Below are positions 15,532 to 24,241 of a DNA stretch of 38,320 nucleotides, piece after piece. The position numbers and the translations under genes are program-made. A model generated the notes under the pieces. It searched no databases and was not told where the DNA came from. It saw only the letters and a list, made by a program, of their open reading frames with translations. Positions within the stretch are counted from its first letter, which is position 1, and every line of letters starts with the position of its first letter. The stretch is from Phycisphaerae bacterium (GTDB lineage: Bacteria > Planctomycetota > Phycisphaerae > Phycisphaerales > Phycisphaeraceae): NCBI GenBank assembly GCA_030432595.1, contig JAUIGU010000038.1:1-38320 (forward strand), read 5' to 3'.

Positions 15532-18500
15532 CCGGGAGCATCACGCGGTGGATGCGGCCGGTCGGCTGCGGCTCGTGCGGGCGTCGGCGGGCACGGGCAA
15601 GACCTACGCGCTGACGACGCGGTACCTGGCGTTGCTGCGGGCCGGTGTTGAGCCCGACGTGGTCCTGGCGACCACATTTACGCGTAAGGCGGCGGGCGAG
15701 GTGTTTGGGCGCGTGCTCGGCCGCGCGGCCGGCGCGGTGACGGACACGCCGCAGCGTGAACAGCTCGACAAAGACCTTCGCGCCGAAGGATTGCTTGCGG
15801 ACGGTGTCCCTCGGCTTGACTCAGAACTCTGCGCGGAGATGCTGCGCGGCCTAGTCCGCCAGATGGACCGCGTGGCGATCTCGACCATCGACAGCTTCTT
15901 CGGACGTATCTGCGGCGCCTTCGCCCTCGAGTTGGGCTTGCCGGTCGACCCGATCCTGACCGATGACGCCAGTGCGTTGGCCGGCGAACTGCGCGGGGCC
16001 GCGATCGAGGCCATGCTGGGCAGCGCGGCCGACGACAACTTTGCCACGCTTCTGTCCCTGCTCCGTCAACTTCATCACGACACGACCCGGCGGTCTGTCA
16101 CCGAATCGCTGGACGCGATCTTCTCCGGCGGCCCCGGCGGCATGTACGGCACATTCCGTCAGGCCCGCGAACCTGAAAAGTGGTCCACGTTGGCGTTGGG
16201 CCCTACGCTTTCGGCCGACGAGGCCGAGCGGCAACGCCTGCGAGCCATTGAGCAGATGCCGGGATTGGCCGAGTCGCTTCCGGTCACCAAGTCCGGTGAG
16301 AACAAAGGCCAACCAAAAAAGAACTGGGTCAACGCCTGCCGAGTGATCGGGGCGGCGTTGCACCGCGGCGACTGGGAAGCGCTCGCGTCCGAAACGCTGA
16401 TGACCAAGCTCGCGGCAGGCGATCCCACCTACGACCGGGTCGCGATCCCGGATATCTGGCGTGACCTGCTCGAAGGCCTCGCCCGGCACGCGCAAAAAGT
16501 GGTCCTGATCCAACACAACCAGCGGACACGCAGCACCTGGGAACTGCTCAGGCGGTTTGACGAACACTTCACGGCGAGTTGCCGGGCCCAGCGTGTGATG
16601 CTGTTCGCCGACCTCACGGATGCGCTGTCTCGCCGGATGCGGGGCGCGGACGCGGCGTGGCGAGACGAGCTGGCGTTCCGGCTCGACGGGCGGGTCGAGC
16701 ACCTGCTCATCGACGAGTTCCAGGACACGTCCGTCGATCAGTTCGCGGTGCTCTGGCCGTTGATCGACGAGGCGTCGGCGGACGCGTCGAGTTCACGCAC
16801 CGTGTTCTGCGTCGGCGACGCCAAGCAATCGATCTACGGCTGGCGCGGTGGACGGGTCGAACTGTTCGAAACCCTCGAAGACCGCCTCGGCCCGCGCGGA
16901 CTCGAAACCGTTCCCCTGGTGAAGAGCTACCGGTCGAGCGGGGCGGTGCTCGACACGGTGAACGAAGTGTTCGGCAACGTGACGGACGCGTCGAGTTGGA
17001 AGAAAGACCGCGATGCGCTCGACCGGTTCGCCGCGCGATTCGAGACGCACGAGCCGGCTTGGCATACCCCGGGGTACGCGACTCTGCGGACCACCGCCGG
17101 TTCTATCGATGCATCCGACGAGTCAGCGGAAGGCCCGGAAGATGCATCGGCCGCCGCTGATGGCCACGAGTACCACGTCGCTCAGCGCGTTGCCGAGCTT
17201 CACTGCCGTTACCCCGCGGCGAGCATCGGCGTGCTCACCCGCACCAACCGGCAAGCCGCGGCTTTCCTGCATGCGCTCCGACTCGAAGGCCTCGACGTCA
17301 GCGGCGAGGGCGGCGCAGCGCTGACCGACCACCCGGCTGTGAATGCGGTCCTGGCGGCGCTGCGCCTGGCCGACCACCCCGGCAACGAGGTGGCTGCGTT
17401 TCATGTCGCGCGGTCGCCAATGAGCGCGGTGGTCGGTCTGGATCGCCATGATGCACGCGGCGCTCGGCGGGATGCGTCGCTGCGCATCCGGCGGGCCCTG
17501 GTCGATCGAGGCTACGCGGACGTCCTGGCTGGCTGGGTCCGCGCACTTGCGCCGGCGTGTGACGAGACCGGCCTGCGGCGCCTGCAACAGCTTGCGCGGG
17601 TCGCCGAGTCCTACGTGCCGATCACGCCGCTGCGGCCCGGCGCGTTCGTGCGGCACGTTGAACACACCTTCGTCGAAGACCCGGCAAGCACAGCGATCCG
17701 CGTGATGACCGTCCACCGCGCGAAGGGTCTGGAGTTCGACCTGGTCGTTCTCCCTGCGTTGCACGGCACACTCCGGATGGGCGCGACGCTGCTCGAGAGA
17801 AGGCACGACCCGGCCGGGCCGATCGACCAGGTCTTCCTCGCCGGCAATCCACTGGTGCGCTCGATGTCTGAGGAGCTCACGTCCCTGTACGACGAGGCGC
17901 GGCAACGCCAGGCGTACGAGCAGTTGTGCACGCTCTATGTGGCGATGACCCGGGCACGGTTCGGACTGGAGATGTTGATCCCGTGCCGGGCGAAAAAGGG
18001 CAGCGGGCAGACGTTTGCGTCGTTGCTCGTCGAGACGCTCGCTCCGCAGAGTGACTTGTCCACGCCGAACGAGGTGTTGTTCGAGCGTTCGGTCAAGGGT
18101 GGGTTGGACGCGGTCGAGTCTTGGGAACATGTCCCGACGGGCTCGACGCCCGACCCGGTCACATCATCGCCGACGTGGTCGTTGTCCGCTCCTAAAAGGA
18201 CGCGTCCGAAATGGGTCGCCGCGTCAAAGCAGGGCCACAGCACGGTGCGAATCGACGCGATCCTTAATCCGTCCGACCGGTTGGCCACCACGCTGGGATC
18301 GGCCGTTCATGGGTTCTTCGAAAGCGTCGGTTTCCTGGCTGAGGAGGGCGGTGTGTCGTCTCTCGAATCGGATCAGGCGGGAATCGATGTGGAGTTGAAT
18401 GCACTCCACAACGAACACGCAAAGGCGGCTGATCATGTGCGGCGTTCGTTGGCTTCGGACGAAGTGCGCGACGTGCTTTCACGCCGCGGCGCGGCGGGCC

Positions 18501-18793
18501 TGAAGCGTGAGTATCCGTTGTCGTTCAAAGACGGCGCTCGCCTAGTGCGGGGGACGGTCGACCGCCTGGTCTGGTGGCAGGACGACGCGGGCGGCGTCAC
18601 CCGAGCCGAGGTGATCGACTTCAAGACGGACGGCGTGCCCAACCCGCCCGCTTTGGAACGGGCCGCCGCGGCGCATCGGCCGCAACTGGACCTCTATCGT
18701 CGCGCCGCCGCGAGGATGTTGGGGGTTTCAGAGGCGGACGTCGAGGGCGTCCTGGTGTTTACGGACGCCGGGCGGGTCGTGCGTTGGGCTTGA
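15524..18793 (+). CDS. addA: AddA-like UvrD/RecB-type helicase-nuclease
   Basis: The 1089-residue protein has all superfamily 1A helicase motifs. They are Walker A SAGTGKT (21-27), ATTFTRKAA (Ia), LLIDEFQDT (Walker B, about 395), VGDAKQSIYGWRGG (III), SYRSSGAVLDTVN (IV), VMTVHRAKGLEFD (V, about 727) and LYVAMTRAR (VI). A C-terminal nuclease region follows, with RGTVDRLVWW, EVIDFKTDG (about 1029) and the QLDLYRRAA element. It is the ATP-driven strand-separating partner of AddB. The ATG at 15524 overlaps the addB stop by 8 nt, showing translational coupling. A longer upstream frame lies inside addB and is rejected. Length is a little below Bacillus AddA (about 1230). Confidence 0.9.
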   Translation: MRDREHHAVDAAGRLRLVRASAGTGKTYALTTRYLALLRAGVEPDVVLATTFTRKAAGEVFGRVLGRAAGAVTDTPQREQLDKDLRAEGLLADGVPRLDSELCAEMLRGLVRQMDRVAISTIDSFFGRICGAFALELGLPVDPILTDDASALAGELRGAAIEAMLGSAADDNFATLLSLLRQLHHDTTRRSVTESLDAIFSGGPGGMYGTFRQAREPEKWSTLALGPTLSADEAERQRLRAIEQMPGLAESLPVTKSGENKGQPKKNWVNACRVIGAALHRGDWEALASETLMTKLAAGDPTYDRVAIPDIWRDLLEGLARHAQKVVLIQHNQRTRSTWELLRRFDEHFTASCRAQRVMLFADLTDALSRRMRGADAAWRDELAFRLDGRVEHLLIDEFQDTSVDQFAVLWPLIDEASADASSSRTVFCVGDAKQSIYGWRGGRVELFETLEDRLGPRGLETVPLVKSYRSSGAVLDTVNEVFGNVTDASSWKKDRDALDRFAARFETHEPAWHTPGYATLRTTAGSIDASDESAEGPEDASAAADGHEYHVAQRVAELHCRYPAASIGVLTRTNRQAAAFLHALRLEGLDVSGEGGAALTDHPAVNAVLAALRLADHPGNEVAAFHVARSPMSAVVGLDRHDARGARRDASLRIRRALVDRGYADVLAGWVRALAPACDETGLRRLQQLARVAESYVPITPLRPGAFVRHVEHTFVEDPASTAIRVMTVHRAKGLEFDLVVLPALHGTLRMGATLLERRHDPAGPIDQVFLAGNPLVRSMSEELTSLYDEARQRQAYEQLCTLYVAMTRARFGLEMLIPCRAKKGSGQTFASLLVETLAPQSDLSTPNEVLFERSVKGGLDAVESWEHVPTGSTPDPVTSSPTWSLSAPKRTRPKWVAASKQGHSTVRIDAILNPSDRLATTLGSAVHGFFESVGFLAEEGGVSSLESDQAGIDVELNALHNEHAKAADHVRRSLASDEVRDVLSRRGAAGLKREYPLSFKDGARLVRGTVDRLVWWQDDAGGVTRAEVIDFKTDGVPNPPALERAAAAHRPQLDLYRRAAARMLGVSEADVEGVLVFTDAGRVVRWA

Positions 18794-18894
18794 CCGTGCC
18801 CGCGACCGGTCATGCGCGAAGCGTCGCGGATGCGTTAGCTTGTGGCCGACGTGTCGCAGACCGAACACGGACCAACGCTCCGAGGAACTGATTT

Positions 18895-20448
18895 ATGGCC
18901 ACCGAAACCATCGAAAAAGCCGCCGCCGAGAAGCAGGGCCACGAATCCCACAGCCGTGCCGCCGAGAGCCAGCGCGGCTTGGCCGGCACGATGCAGCGCG
19001 CGTTGCACCTGACTTTTCTGGGGGCAGGTTCCGGGTTCTGTCCGCGGTTGTGCTGCGACGTGCTCATGATCCCCGGCAGCCCCGGCGGGTCATTCCGACT
19101 CGTCGATGTCGACCCCGACCGCCTGGGCACGATGCACAAGGTCATCCAGCGTCTGATCGACGACACGGGCAACAGCGACAAGTGGTCCGTCCGGTCTTCG
19201 ACCGATCGCCGCGAGGTGTTGCCCGGGTCGAACTACGCCGTGTGCTGCGTCGAAGTCTCGGGCATCGACTGCGTGAAGTGGGACAACGACATCCCGCTGA
19301 AGTACGGCATCGACCAGTGCATCGGCGACACGATCGGCCCGGGCGGGTTGTTCAAGGCGCTGCGGACCGTGCCGGTGTTCCTCGACATCCTGCGCGACAT
19401 GGCCGAGCTTTGCCCCGGGGCGCTGATGCTGAACTACACGAACCCGATGAGCATGATGGTGCTCGCGGCGGGCCGCGCTGTGCCGGAGGTGCCGGTCGTC
19501 GGGCTGTGTCACAGCGTGCAGGGGACGAGCCACCAACTCGCGGGGTATGCCGGCGTGCCGTACGAGCAGATGCGCTGGGAGTGTGCCGGCATCAACCACC
19601 TCGCGTGGTTCACGAAGCTGGAGCACAAGGGCGAAAACCTCTACGAAACCGTGCTATACGAGAAGTTCCGCAGCGAGGTCGCCGCGGGCCTTAAGGAAGC
19701 CGAAGCGGGCAAAACGGTGCATGACGCGGCCGACCAGAAGTGGGGCGAGCAGGCAGAGCAGCCTTACGAACACGAAGACCTGATCCGCAAGGACATGTGC
19801 GTGCGGTTCGGGGCGTTCATCACCGAAAGCTCCGGGCACCTGTCGGAGTATCTGCCGTACTACCGCAAGTCGGACGAAGGCCGGAAGCTGCTGCGGCGCG
19901 GGTACCACGGCGGCAGCCGGTTCTACGCGACGAACTGGCCCAACTGGCGGAAGAGCGCAGACGAGCGTCGCATGAAGCTCGTGTCCGGGGAGGAACAAGA
20001 GAAGCTGGAGCGCTCCTGGGAATACGCATCGTGGATCATCGAGGCCATCGAGAAGGACTCGCCGTACCGCATCCACGGCAACGTGATCAACCACGCCGGG
20101 GCCGGCCGCGGCAACAGCGCTATGGGCACGGCGCACGGCGAGGCGGGCAAGCTCATCACGAACCTGCCCGGTGATGGCTGCGTCGAGGTCGCGTGTCTGG
20201 TGGACGCCAACGGCATCAACCCGACGCGGTACGGTGCGCTGCCGGCGCAGATGGCCCACGTCTGTGCGAGCAACATGGCGTGCTTTGATCTGGGCGCGAC
20301 CGCCGCGATCGAGCGGTCGAAGCAGGCCGCGGCCTGGGCGCTAATGCATGACCCGTTGACGCAGGCGATGTTGACGCCGGGGCAGGTCGAGGACATGACC
20401 CGCGAGATGTTCGACGCGGAGAAAGACTTTTTGCCCGGATACCGCTGA
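18895..20448 (+). CDS. GH4 family glycosidase (alpha-galactosidase-like)
   Basis: GH4 enzymes hydrolyse glycosides by an NAD- and Mn-dependent redox mechanism. The 517-residue protein has the NAD-binding start HLTFLGAGSGFCPRL (38-52), then NYTNPMSMM (180-188). The metal-site motif is GLCHSVQGT (203-211), and GINHLAWFT lies at 232-240. Within the family a CHSV motif is associated with alpha-galactosidases, so that specificity is the first guess; phospho-glucosidases have other residues here. A charged, Ala/Glu-rich leader of about 36 residues precedes the usual start and is uncommon in the family. GAGGAA lies 7 nt before the ATG. No sugar transporter or regulator is adjacent. Confidence 0.88.
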   Translation: MATETIEKAAAEKQGHESHSRAAESQRGLAGTMQRALHLTFLGAGSGFCPRLCCDVLMIPGSPGGSFRLVDVDPDRLGTMHKVIQRLIDDTGNSDKWSVRSSTDRREVLPGSNYAVCCVEVSGIDCVKWDNDIPLKYGIDQCIGDTIGPGGLFKALRTVPVFLDILRDMAELCPGALMLNYTNPMSMMVLAAGRAVPEVPVVGLCHSVQGTSHQLAGYAGVPYEQMRWECAGINHLAWFTKLEHKGENLYETVLYEKFRSEVAAGLKEAEAGKTVHDAADQKWGEQAEQPYEHEDLIRKDMCVRFGAFITESSGHLSEYLPYYRKSDEGRKLLRRGYHGGSRFYATNWPNWRKSADERRMKLVSGEEQEKLERSWEYASWIIEAIEKDSPYRIHGNVINHAGAGRGNSAMGTAHGEAGKLITNLPGDGCVEVACLVDANGINPTRYGALPAQMAHVCASNMACFDLGATAAIERSKQAAAWALMHDPLTQAMLTPGQVEDMTREMFDAEKDFLPGYR

Positions 20449-20507
20449 GTCCGTTCTCGATCTTTGAGGATTCGACAGCGCGTGCGATTTCCCGCGAGAC
20501 TTTGCCG

Positions 20508-21671
20508 ATGACGTGGATTGTGCTGGGCATGGTGGCGGCGGGGTTCATGCTGGCCTGGCCGGGCTGCGCGCTGGTGCTTTGGGCGGGCCGACGGATGGGG
20601 CTGCTGGACGCGGCCGGGCTCGAGGCGCACAAGGAGGACAAGCCGGCGGTGCCCAACGTCGGCGGCATCGCGGTGTTCTGGGCGGTGGCGCTGCCGATGG
20701 CGGCGGTGATGGCGGCCGTGTGGTTCGTGCCCAACACGTGGTGGCTGCGCTTCGGCGAACTGGGGCAGGTGTTGTCCTACCACCTGCCGGGGCTGAAGAA
20801 CACGACCGCGGTGGGGGGGACGCTGCTGGCCGCGTTGGCGGTCGTGCACGTGATGGGCCTGTTCGACGACCGCCGCGCCCTGGGGCCGTGGCTCAAGCTC
20901 GTGGTGCAGGTCGGCGTCGCCGTCGGACTGGCGACCTCGGGCGGCAGTCGCGTGCTGGAACTGGACGCGCTGGAAGGGACGGCGCTCGGCTCCGTGCTGC
21001 CGGTGGTGGTGACCGTGCTCTGGATCGTCGCGATCACCAACGCGTTCAACTTCCTGGACAACATGGACGGCCTGAGCGCCGGCGTCGCGTCGGTCGTCGC
21101 CGGCGTCTACCTCGCCGCGACGCTGCTCAACCATCAGTGGTTCGTGGCCGCGCTGTCGGCGACGCTGCTGGGGGCGCTGCTCGCGTTCCTGTGTTTCAAC
21201 AAGCCACCGGCCAGGCTTTATCTGGGCGACGGCGGGTCGCTGGTGGTGGGTTTATTGCTGGCCGTGATCTCGATCCGCACGACGTACGTCGCGTTGCCCG
21301 GCTCCGACGCGACGCCGGTCGACGCGCCCAGCGGCGGGTGGCACGGCGTCCTCACCCCGCTGGTCATCATGGCGATCCCGCTCTACGACATGGTGTCGGT
21401 CTCGGTGATCCGCTTGCGCGAAGGCCGCAGCCCGCTCAGCGGCGACCGCAACCACTTCTCGCACCGGCTCGTTCGGCTCGGACTGTCGCGCCCGTCGGCG
21501 GTGGCGGTCATCGTGCTTGCCACCGTGGCGACCGGGATCGGCGGGGTGATGATGGCCCGCTTGCCCGGCTGGCAGGCGGCGCTGGTCGCGTCTCAGGCCG
21601 CCGCCATCCTCGCGACGATCGCGCTGCTAGAACGCGCCGCGATCACCGGCGAAAACCGACATTCCGGCTAG
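20508..21671 (+). CDS. MraY/WecA-like undecaprenyl-phosphate glycosyl-1-phosphate transferase
   Basis: These integral membrane enzymes attach a sugar-1-phosphate from a UDP-sugar to undecaprenyl phosphate. The 387-residue protein has VPNVGGIAVF at the first cytoplasmic loop, GLFDDRRALGPWLKL (the DDxx site), ITNAFNFLDNMDGLSAG, RLYLGDGGSL and GDRNHFSHRLVRLGLS. The last pattern and the FLDNMDGL motif fit the WecA/TagO/Rfe branch better than MraY itself. The product probably starts teichoic-acid-like, O-antigen or exopolysaccharide chains. A TTG two codons upstream (20502) is a possible start; ATG at 20508 is preferred. It follows the GH4 gene by 59 nt and converges on the GH25 array. Confidence 0.87.
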   Translation: MTWIVLGMVAAGFMLAWPGCALVLWAGRRMGLLDAAGLEAHKEDKPAVPNVGGIAVFWAVALPMAAVMAAVWFVPNTWWLRFGELGQVLSYHLPGLKNTTAVGGTLLAALAVVHVMGLFDDRRALGPWLKLVVQVGVAVGLATSGGSRVLELDALEGTALGSVLPVVVTVLWIVAITNAFNFLDNMDGLSAGVASVVAGVYLAATLLNHQWFVAALSATLLGALLAFLCFNKPPARLYLGDGGSLVVGLLLAVISIRTTYVALPGSDATPVDAPSGGWHGVLTPLVIMAIPLYDMVSVSVIRLREGRSPLSGDRNHFSHRLVRLGLSRPSAVAVIVLATVATGIGGVMMARLPGWQAALVASQAAAILATIALLERAAITGENRHSG

Positions 21672-21705
21672 ACCCGATTTACAGAGTGATGGCCCGCGGG
21701 CGGGT

Positions 21706-22479
21706 TCAGCGATGAACGCGCCGACCGGCCAACGCGAACAGCGACGACGCACACACCAACAGCGCGCCGGCCGGCTCGGGGATCACCACCGGGTTGGTCA
21801 ACGCGAACAACTCGCCGAGCGAGCCGGGGAAGCGGTTGCCATCGACGCCGCCGGAGACCCCGGCCACACTCTCCGAGTCGGTGTACTGGTGGAACAGGTA
21901 CGTTCGCCACGTCCCGGTGTTGGGGTTGCTCGTGCCCCAGTGCGCGATCCACAGGTCCGTGTCAACGATCGAGCCGACGACGTAATTGCTGGCGTAGTTC
22001 GCGGAGGTGTAGAGGATCGGGCGTGTCCCGGTCAGGGTCTCGACACGGTCGACGAAGGTGCGGGCCCAGTTGCTCAGAGTCGTCTGGCCCAGCGATGCCT
22101 GCGTCTCCAGGTCCAGCACGGGCGGCAGGTAGCCGTCGCCGATGTAGCTGCCCGCCTGCTGCACGAACCAATTCGCCTCGGACACCGCGTCGTTGACGCC
22201 GCCCGTGTACGGCGTGGCGAAGTGATACGCCCCGCTCAGCACGCCCGCGTTGGTCGCCCCGCTGATGTTGCCGTAAAAACGCGGGTCGGTGTAGCCGACG
22301 CCTTCGGTCGCTTTGATGAAGGCAAACTCGCGGCCGGCGTTCTTCACGCTGTTCCAGTTGATGGTGCCCTGCCAGTGCGATACATCGATGCCCAAGACGA
22401 CCGCGTTGCCGAGACGCGGACAGGCCAGCAACAACACCGCCAGCACCCCAAGGATCGCGAAGCGGAGTCGATGAATCAT
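21706..22479 (-). CDS. GH25 lysozyme with PEP-CTERM tail (array member 3)
   Basis: GH25 muramidases cleave the MurNAc-GlcNAc bond of peptidoglycan. The 257-residue protein has a signal peptide (about 1-26), VLGIDVSHWQG with catalytic-site D32, FIKATEGVGYTDPRF, GAYHFATP, PPVLDLET with D123 and E125, and GGVDGNRF with D213. It ends in IPEPAGALLV, a hydrophobic segment and RRVHR. It keeps the standard KATEG motif, unlike its two paralogues. It is translationally coupled to the upstream paralogue: its ATG and that gene's TGA overlap as ATGA. It is the most diverged of the three and lacks the longer mid-domain loop of the others. Confidence 0.93.
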   Translation of the reverse strand: MIHRLRFAILGVLAVLLLACPRLGNAVVLGIDVSHWQGTINWNSVKNAGREFAFIKATEGVGYTDPRFYGNISGATNAGVLSGAYHFATPYTGGVNDAVSEANWFVQQAGSYIGDGYLPPVLDLETQASLGQTTLSNWARTFVDRVETLTGTRPILYTSANYASNYVVGSIVDTDLWIAHWGTSNPNTGTWRTYLFHQYTDSESVAGVSGGVDGNRFPGSLGELFALTNPVVIPEPAGALLVCASSLFALAGRRVHR

Positions 22480-23330
22480 GATGTTTCGGGCCGGAGGCGT
22501 CGTCGTCTGATCGCGAGCGCTATTAACGACACGGCCACGGCCCCCAGACCGGGTTCCGGGATCACCACCGGGTTAGCCAGTCGCTGCAACTGCGACAGCG
22601 TCCCGTTGAACACATTGCCGTCCACCGTGTTCCCGGTCACGCCCGGCATGACGTTGGAATCGGTGTACTGGTGGAACAGGTAGTCGCTCCAACTGCCTAG
22701 GTTGCTGGGGCCGACGTTGGGGTCGTGGGTCCACCGCGCGATCCACAGTTCGGTGTTGAGCTGGCTGGCGGTCAGGTAGTTGGTCGCCCAGTTCTGATTG
22801 GCGTAGATGATCGGCCGCACCCCGGTCAGGCCCTGCACGGTGTCGAGGAACTCGTCGGCCCAGTTCGTCAAGCGCGTCCGGCCGGCGGCCTGGCCCCACT
22901 CGATGTCCAGCACCGGCGGCAGGTGACCCGAACCCATAAAGCTGCCCGCCCGCTGCACGAACCACGCCGCCTCCTCCGCGGCGTCGTTGTCGCTGAAGTC
23001 CTGCGCGTGGTTGCGGGTTTCCGCGAACGGGGTTGCGAAGTGGTACACGCCGAACGGAACGCCTTCGGCCGCCGCGCCGCGGACGTTCTGACGCGCTTTG
23101 GGGTCTTGCAGACTGCTGCTGTCCGTGTACTTGATGAACGCGAAGTCGATTTGGTTCTGCGACACGAATGTCGGCCAGTCGATGTCGTACTGCCACTGAG
23201 ACACGTCCACGCCGTGCACCAGCGCTGAGCCGGACGCGGCACGAAACAGACACGCCACCGCACAGACCACCGCGCGAACAAAACGGCCGTCTCGACCCAT
23301 CGGAGCGTGTTGGTACTTCTTCATGTTCAT
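22476..23330 (-). CDS. GH25 lysozyme with PEP-CTERM tail (array member 2)
   Basis: The 284-residue protein is a close paralogue of member 1. It has HGVDVSQWQYDIDW with D42, FAFIKYTDSSS, GVYHFATPFAETRN, PPVLDIEWG with D142 and E144, and GNTVDGNVFNG. The tail is IPEPGLGAVAVSLIALAIRR plus basic residues, a PEP-CTERM signal. The usual KATEG motif is changed to KYTDS. The start codon comes 2 nt after the member 1 stop (TAA-ag-ATG). A second ATG two codons in (23324) is also possible. The stop overlaps the start of member 3. Cell-wall remodelling at the surface is the expected role; cargo-like or antibacterial use is also possible. Confidence 0.92.
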   Translation of the reverse strand: MNMKKYQHAPMGRDGRFVRAVVCAVACLFRAASGSALVHGVDVSQWQYDIDWPTFVSQNQIDFAFIKYTDSSSLQDPKARQNVRGAAAEGVPFGVYHFATPFAETRNHAQDFSDNDAAEEAAWFVQRAGSFMGSGHLPPVLDIEWGQAAGRTRLTNWADEFLDTVQGLTGVRPIIYANQNWATNYLTASQLNTELWIARWTHDPNVGPSNLGSWSDYLFHQYTDSNVMPGVTGNTVDGNVFNGTLSQLQRLANPVVIPEPGLGAVAVSLIALAIRRRRLRPETS

Positions 23331-23332
23331 CT

Positions 23333-24151
23333 TTACGCGGCGCAGCGCCGCTTCCAAAACCCAAGGAGCAAGAGCGGTGCCGCCGTCGCGGGCTCGGGGA
23401 TCAGCCGCGGGTACACCAGCCGGTGCAACTCCTCCGCCGTGCCGTTGAAAACGTCCCCGTCCACCGTGTTGCCCGTTACGCCCGGCAGGACCAGCGTCGA
23501 GGTGTACTGGTGGAACAGGTAGTCGTCCCAACTCCCAAGGTTCGACGGGCCTTCGTTCGGGTCGTTGGTCCAACGGGCGATCCAGAGCTGCGCGTCCAAC
23601 TCCGCGGCGTCGAGGTAGTTGATCGCCCAGTTCTGGTTCGCGTAGACGATCGGGCGCACACCGGTCAGCGACTCGACCGTGTCCAGGAACGTTCGCGTCC
23701 AGTCGGTCAGGCGTTCGCGTCCAGCCATATGACCGAACTCCATGTCCACCACCGGGGGCAGGTAGCCGTAGCCCATGTAGTCGCCCGCGACCTCGGCGAA
23801 CCAAGCGCCTTCGAGCGCCGCGTCGTCGTAGTCGAAGTGCTGCCGGTTCCGCGCCTGGGCGAACGGGGTGGCGAAGTGGTAGACGCCGAACGGCACGCCG
23901 TGAGCCGCCGCCGACGCCACGTTGATCGCCGCCCGGGGGTCGATCTCGTTGTGCGTCTCGCTGTATTTGATGAAGGCGAAGTCGATGTGGTTCTCGCTCA
24001 CGAAGGTCGGCCAATCGATGTCGTACTGCCACTGCGACACGTCCACGCCGTGGACCAACCCCCGCGCCTCCGGCCCCGACCAGGCGCCCGCCAGCCCCAG
24101 CAGCAGGGCAAACAGCCCCACCGCCCCCGATCTGCGGCCGGATAATTTCAT
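23333..24151 (-). CDS. GH25 lysozyme with PEP-CTERM tail (array member 1)
   Basis: The first gene of the array encodes 272 residues. It has a signal peptide (about 1-30), HGVDVSQWQYDIDW with D37, FAFIKYSETHN in place of KATEG, GVYHFATPFAQARN, PPVVDMEFG with D136 and E138, and GNTVDGDVFNG. Its PEP-CTERM tail is short: IPEPATAAPLLLLGF then WKRRCAA, with only about 10 hydrophobic residues. All residues expected for catalysis are present. The promoter at 24159-24187 puts a TATGAT seven bases before the ATG. Members 1 and 2 share far more sequence with each other than with member 3, so the latest duplication is between them. Confidence 0.92.
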   Translation of the reverse strand: MKLSGRRSGAVGLFALLLGLAGAWSGPEARGLVHGVDVSQWQYDIDWPTFVSENHIDFAFIKYSETHNEIDPRAAINVASAAAHGVPFGVYHFATPFAQARNRQHFDYDDAALEGAWFAEVAGDYMGYGYLPPVVDMEFGHMAGRERLTDWTRTFLDTVESLTGVRPIVYANQNWAINYLDAAELDAQLWIARWTNDPNEGPSNLGSWDDYLFHQYTSTLVLPGVTGNTVDGDVFNGTAEELHRLVYPRLIPEPATAAPLLLLGFWKRRCAA

Positions 24152-24158
24152 AATTTAC

Positions 24159-24187
24159 ATCATACCCCGAGTAAGGCCACTTCCCAA
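24159..24187 (-). promoter_or_regulatory. Promoter of the GH25 array (TTGGGA, 17 nt, TATGAT)
   Basis: Read on the minus strand, TTGGGA (24187-24182), a 17-nt spacer and TATGAT (24164-24159) precede the ATG at 24151 by seven bases. This predicts a leaderless first gene and one transcript for all three lysozymes. Confidence 0.6.
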
Positions 24188-24201
24188 ACGCCCGGAATCA
24201 G

Positions 24202-24232
24202 AAAAAACCACCTCGCGAACGCAAGCCGCGTA
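24202..24232 (-). terminator. Possible terminator after nuoB
   Basis: Downstream of the nuoB stop, a small CGCG-containing stem (about 24212-24230) is followed on the minus strand by six T (24207-24202). The stem is short, but the position between nuoB and the GH25 promoter is sensible. Confidence 0.35.
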
Positions 24233-24241
24233 CGCCCAGAA

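Noticed and set aside
18794-18894. A TAGCTT hexamer (18836-18841) as GH4 promoter
   Set aside because: No suitably spaced -35 box is seen, so it was not listed as a promoter.
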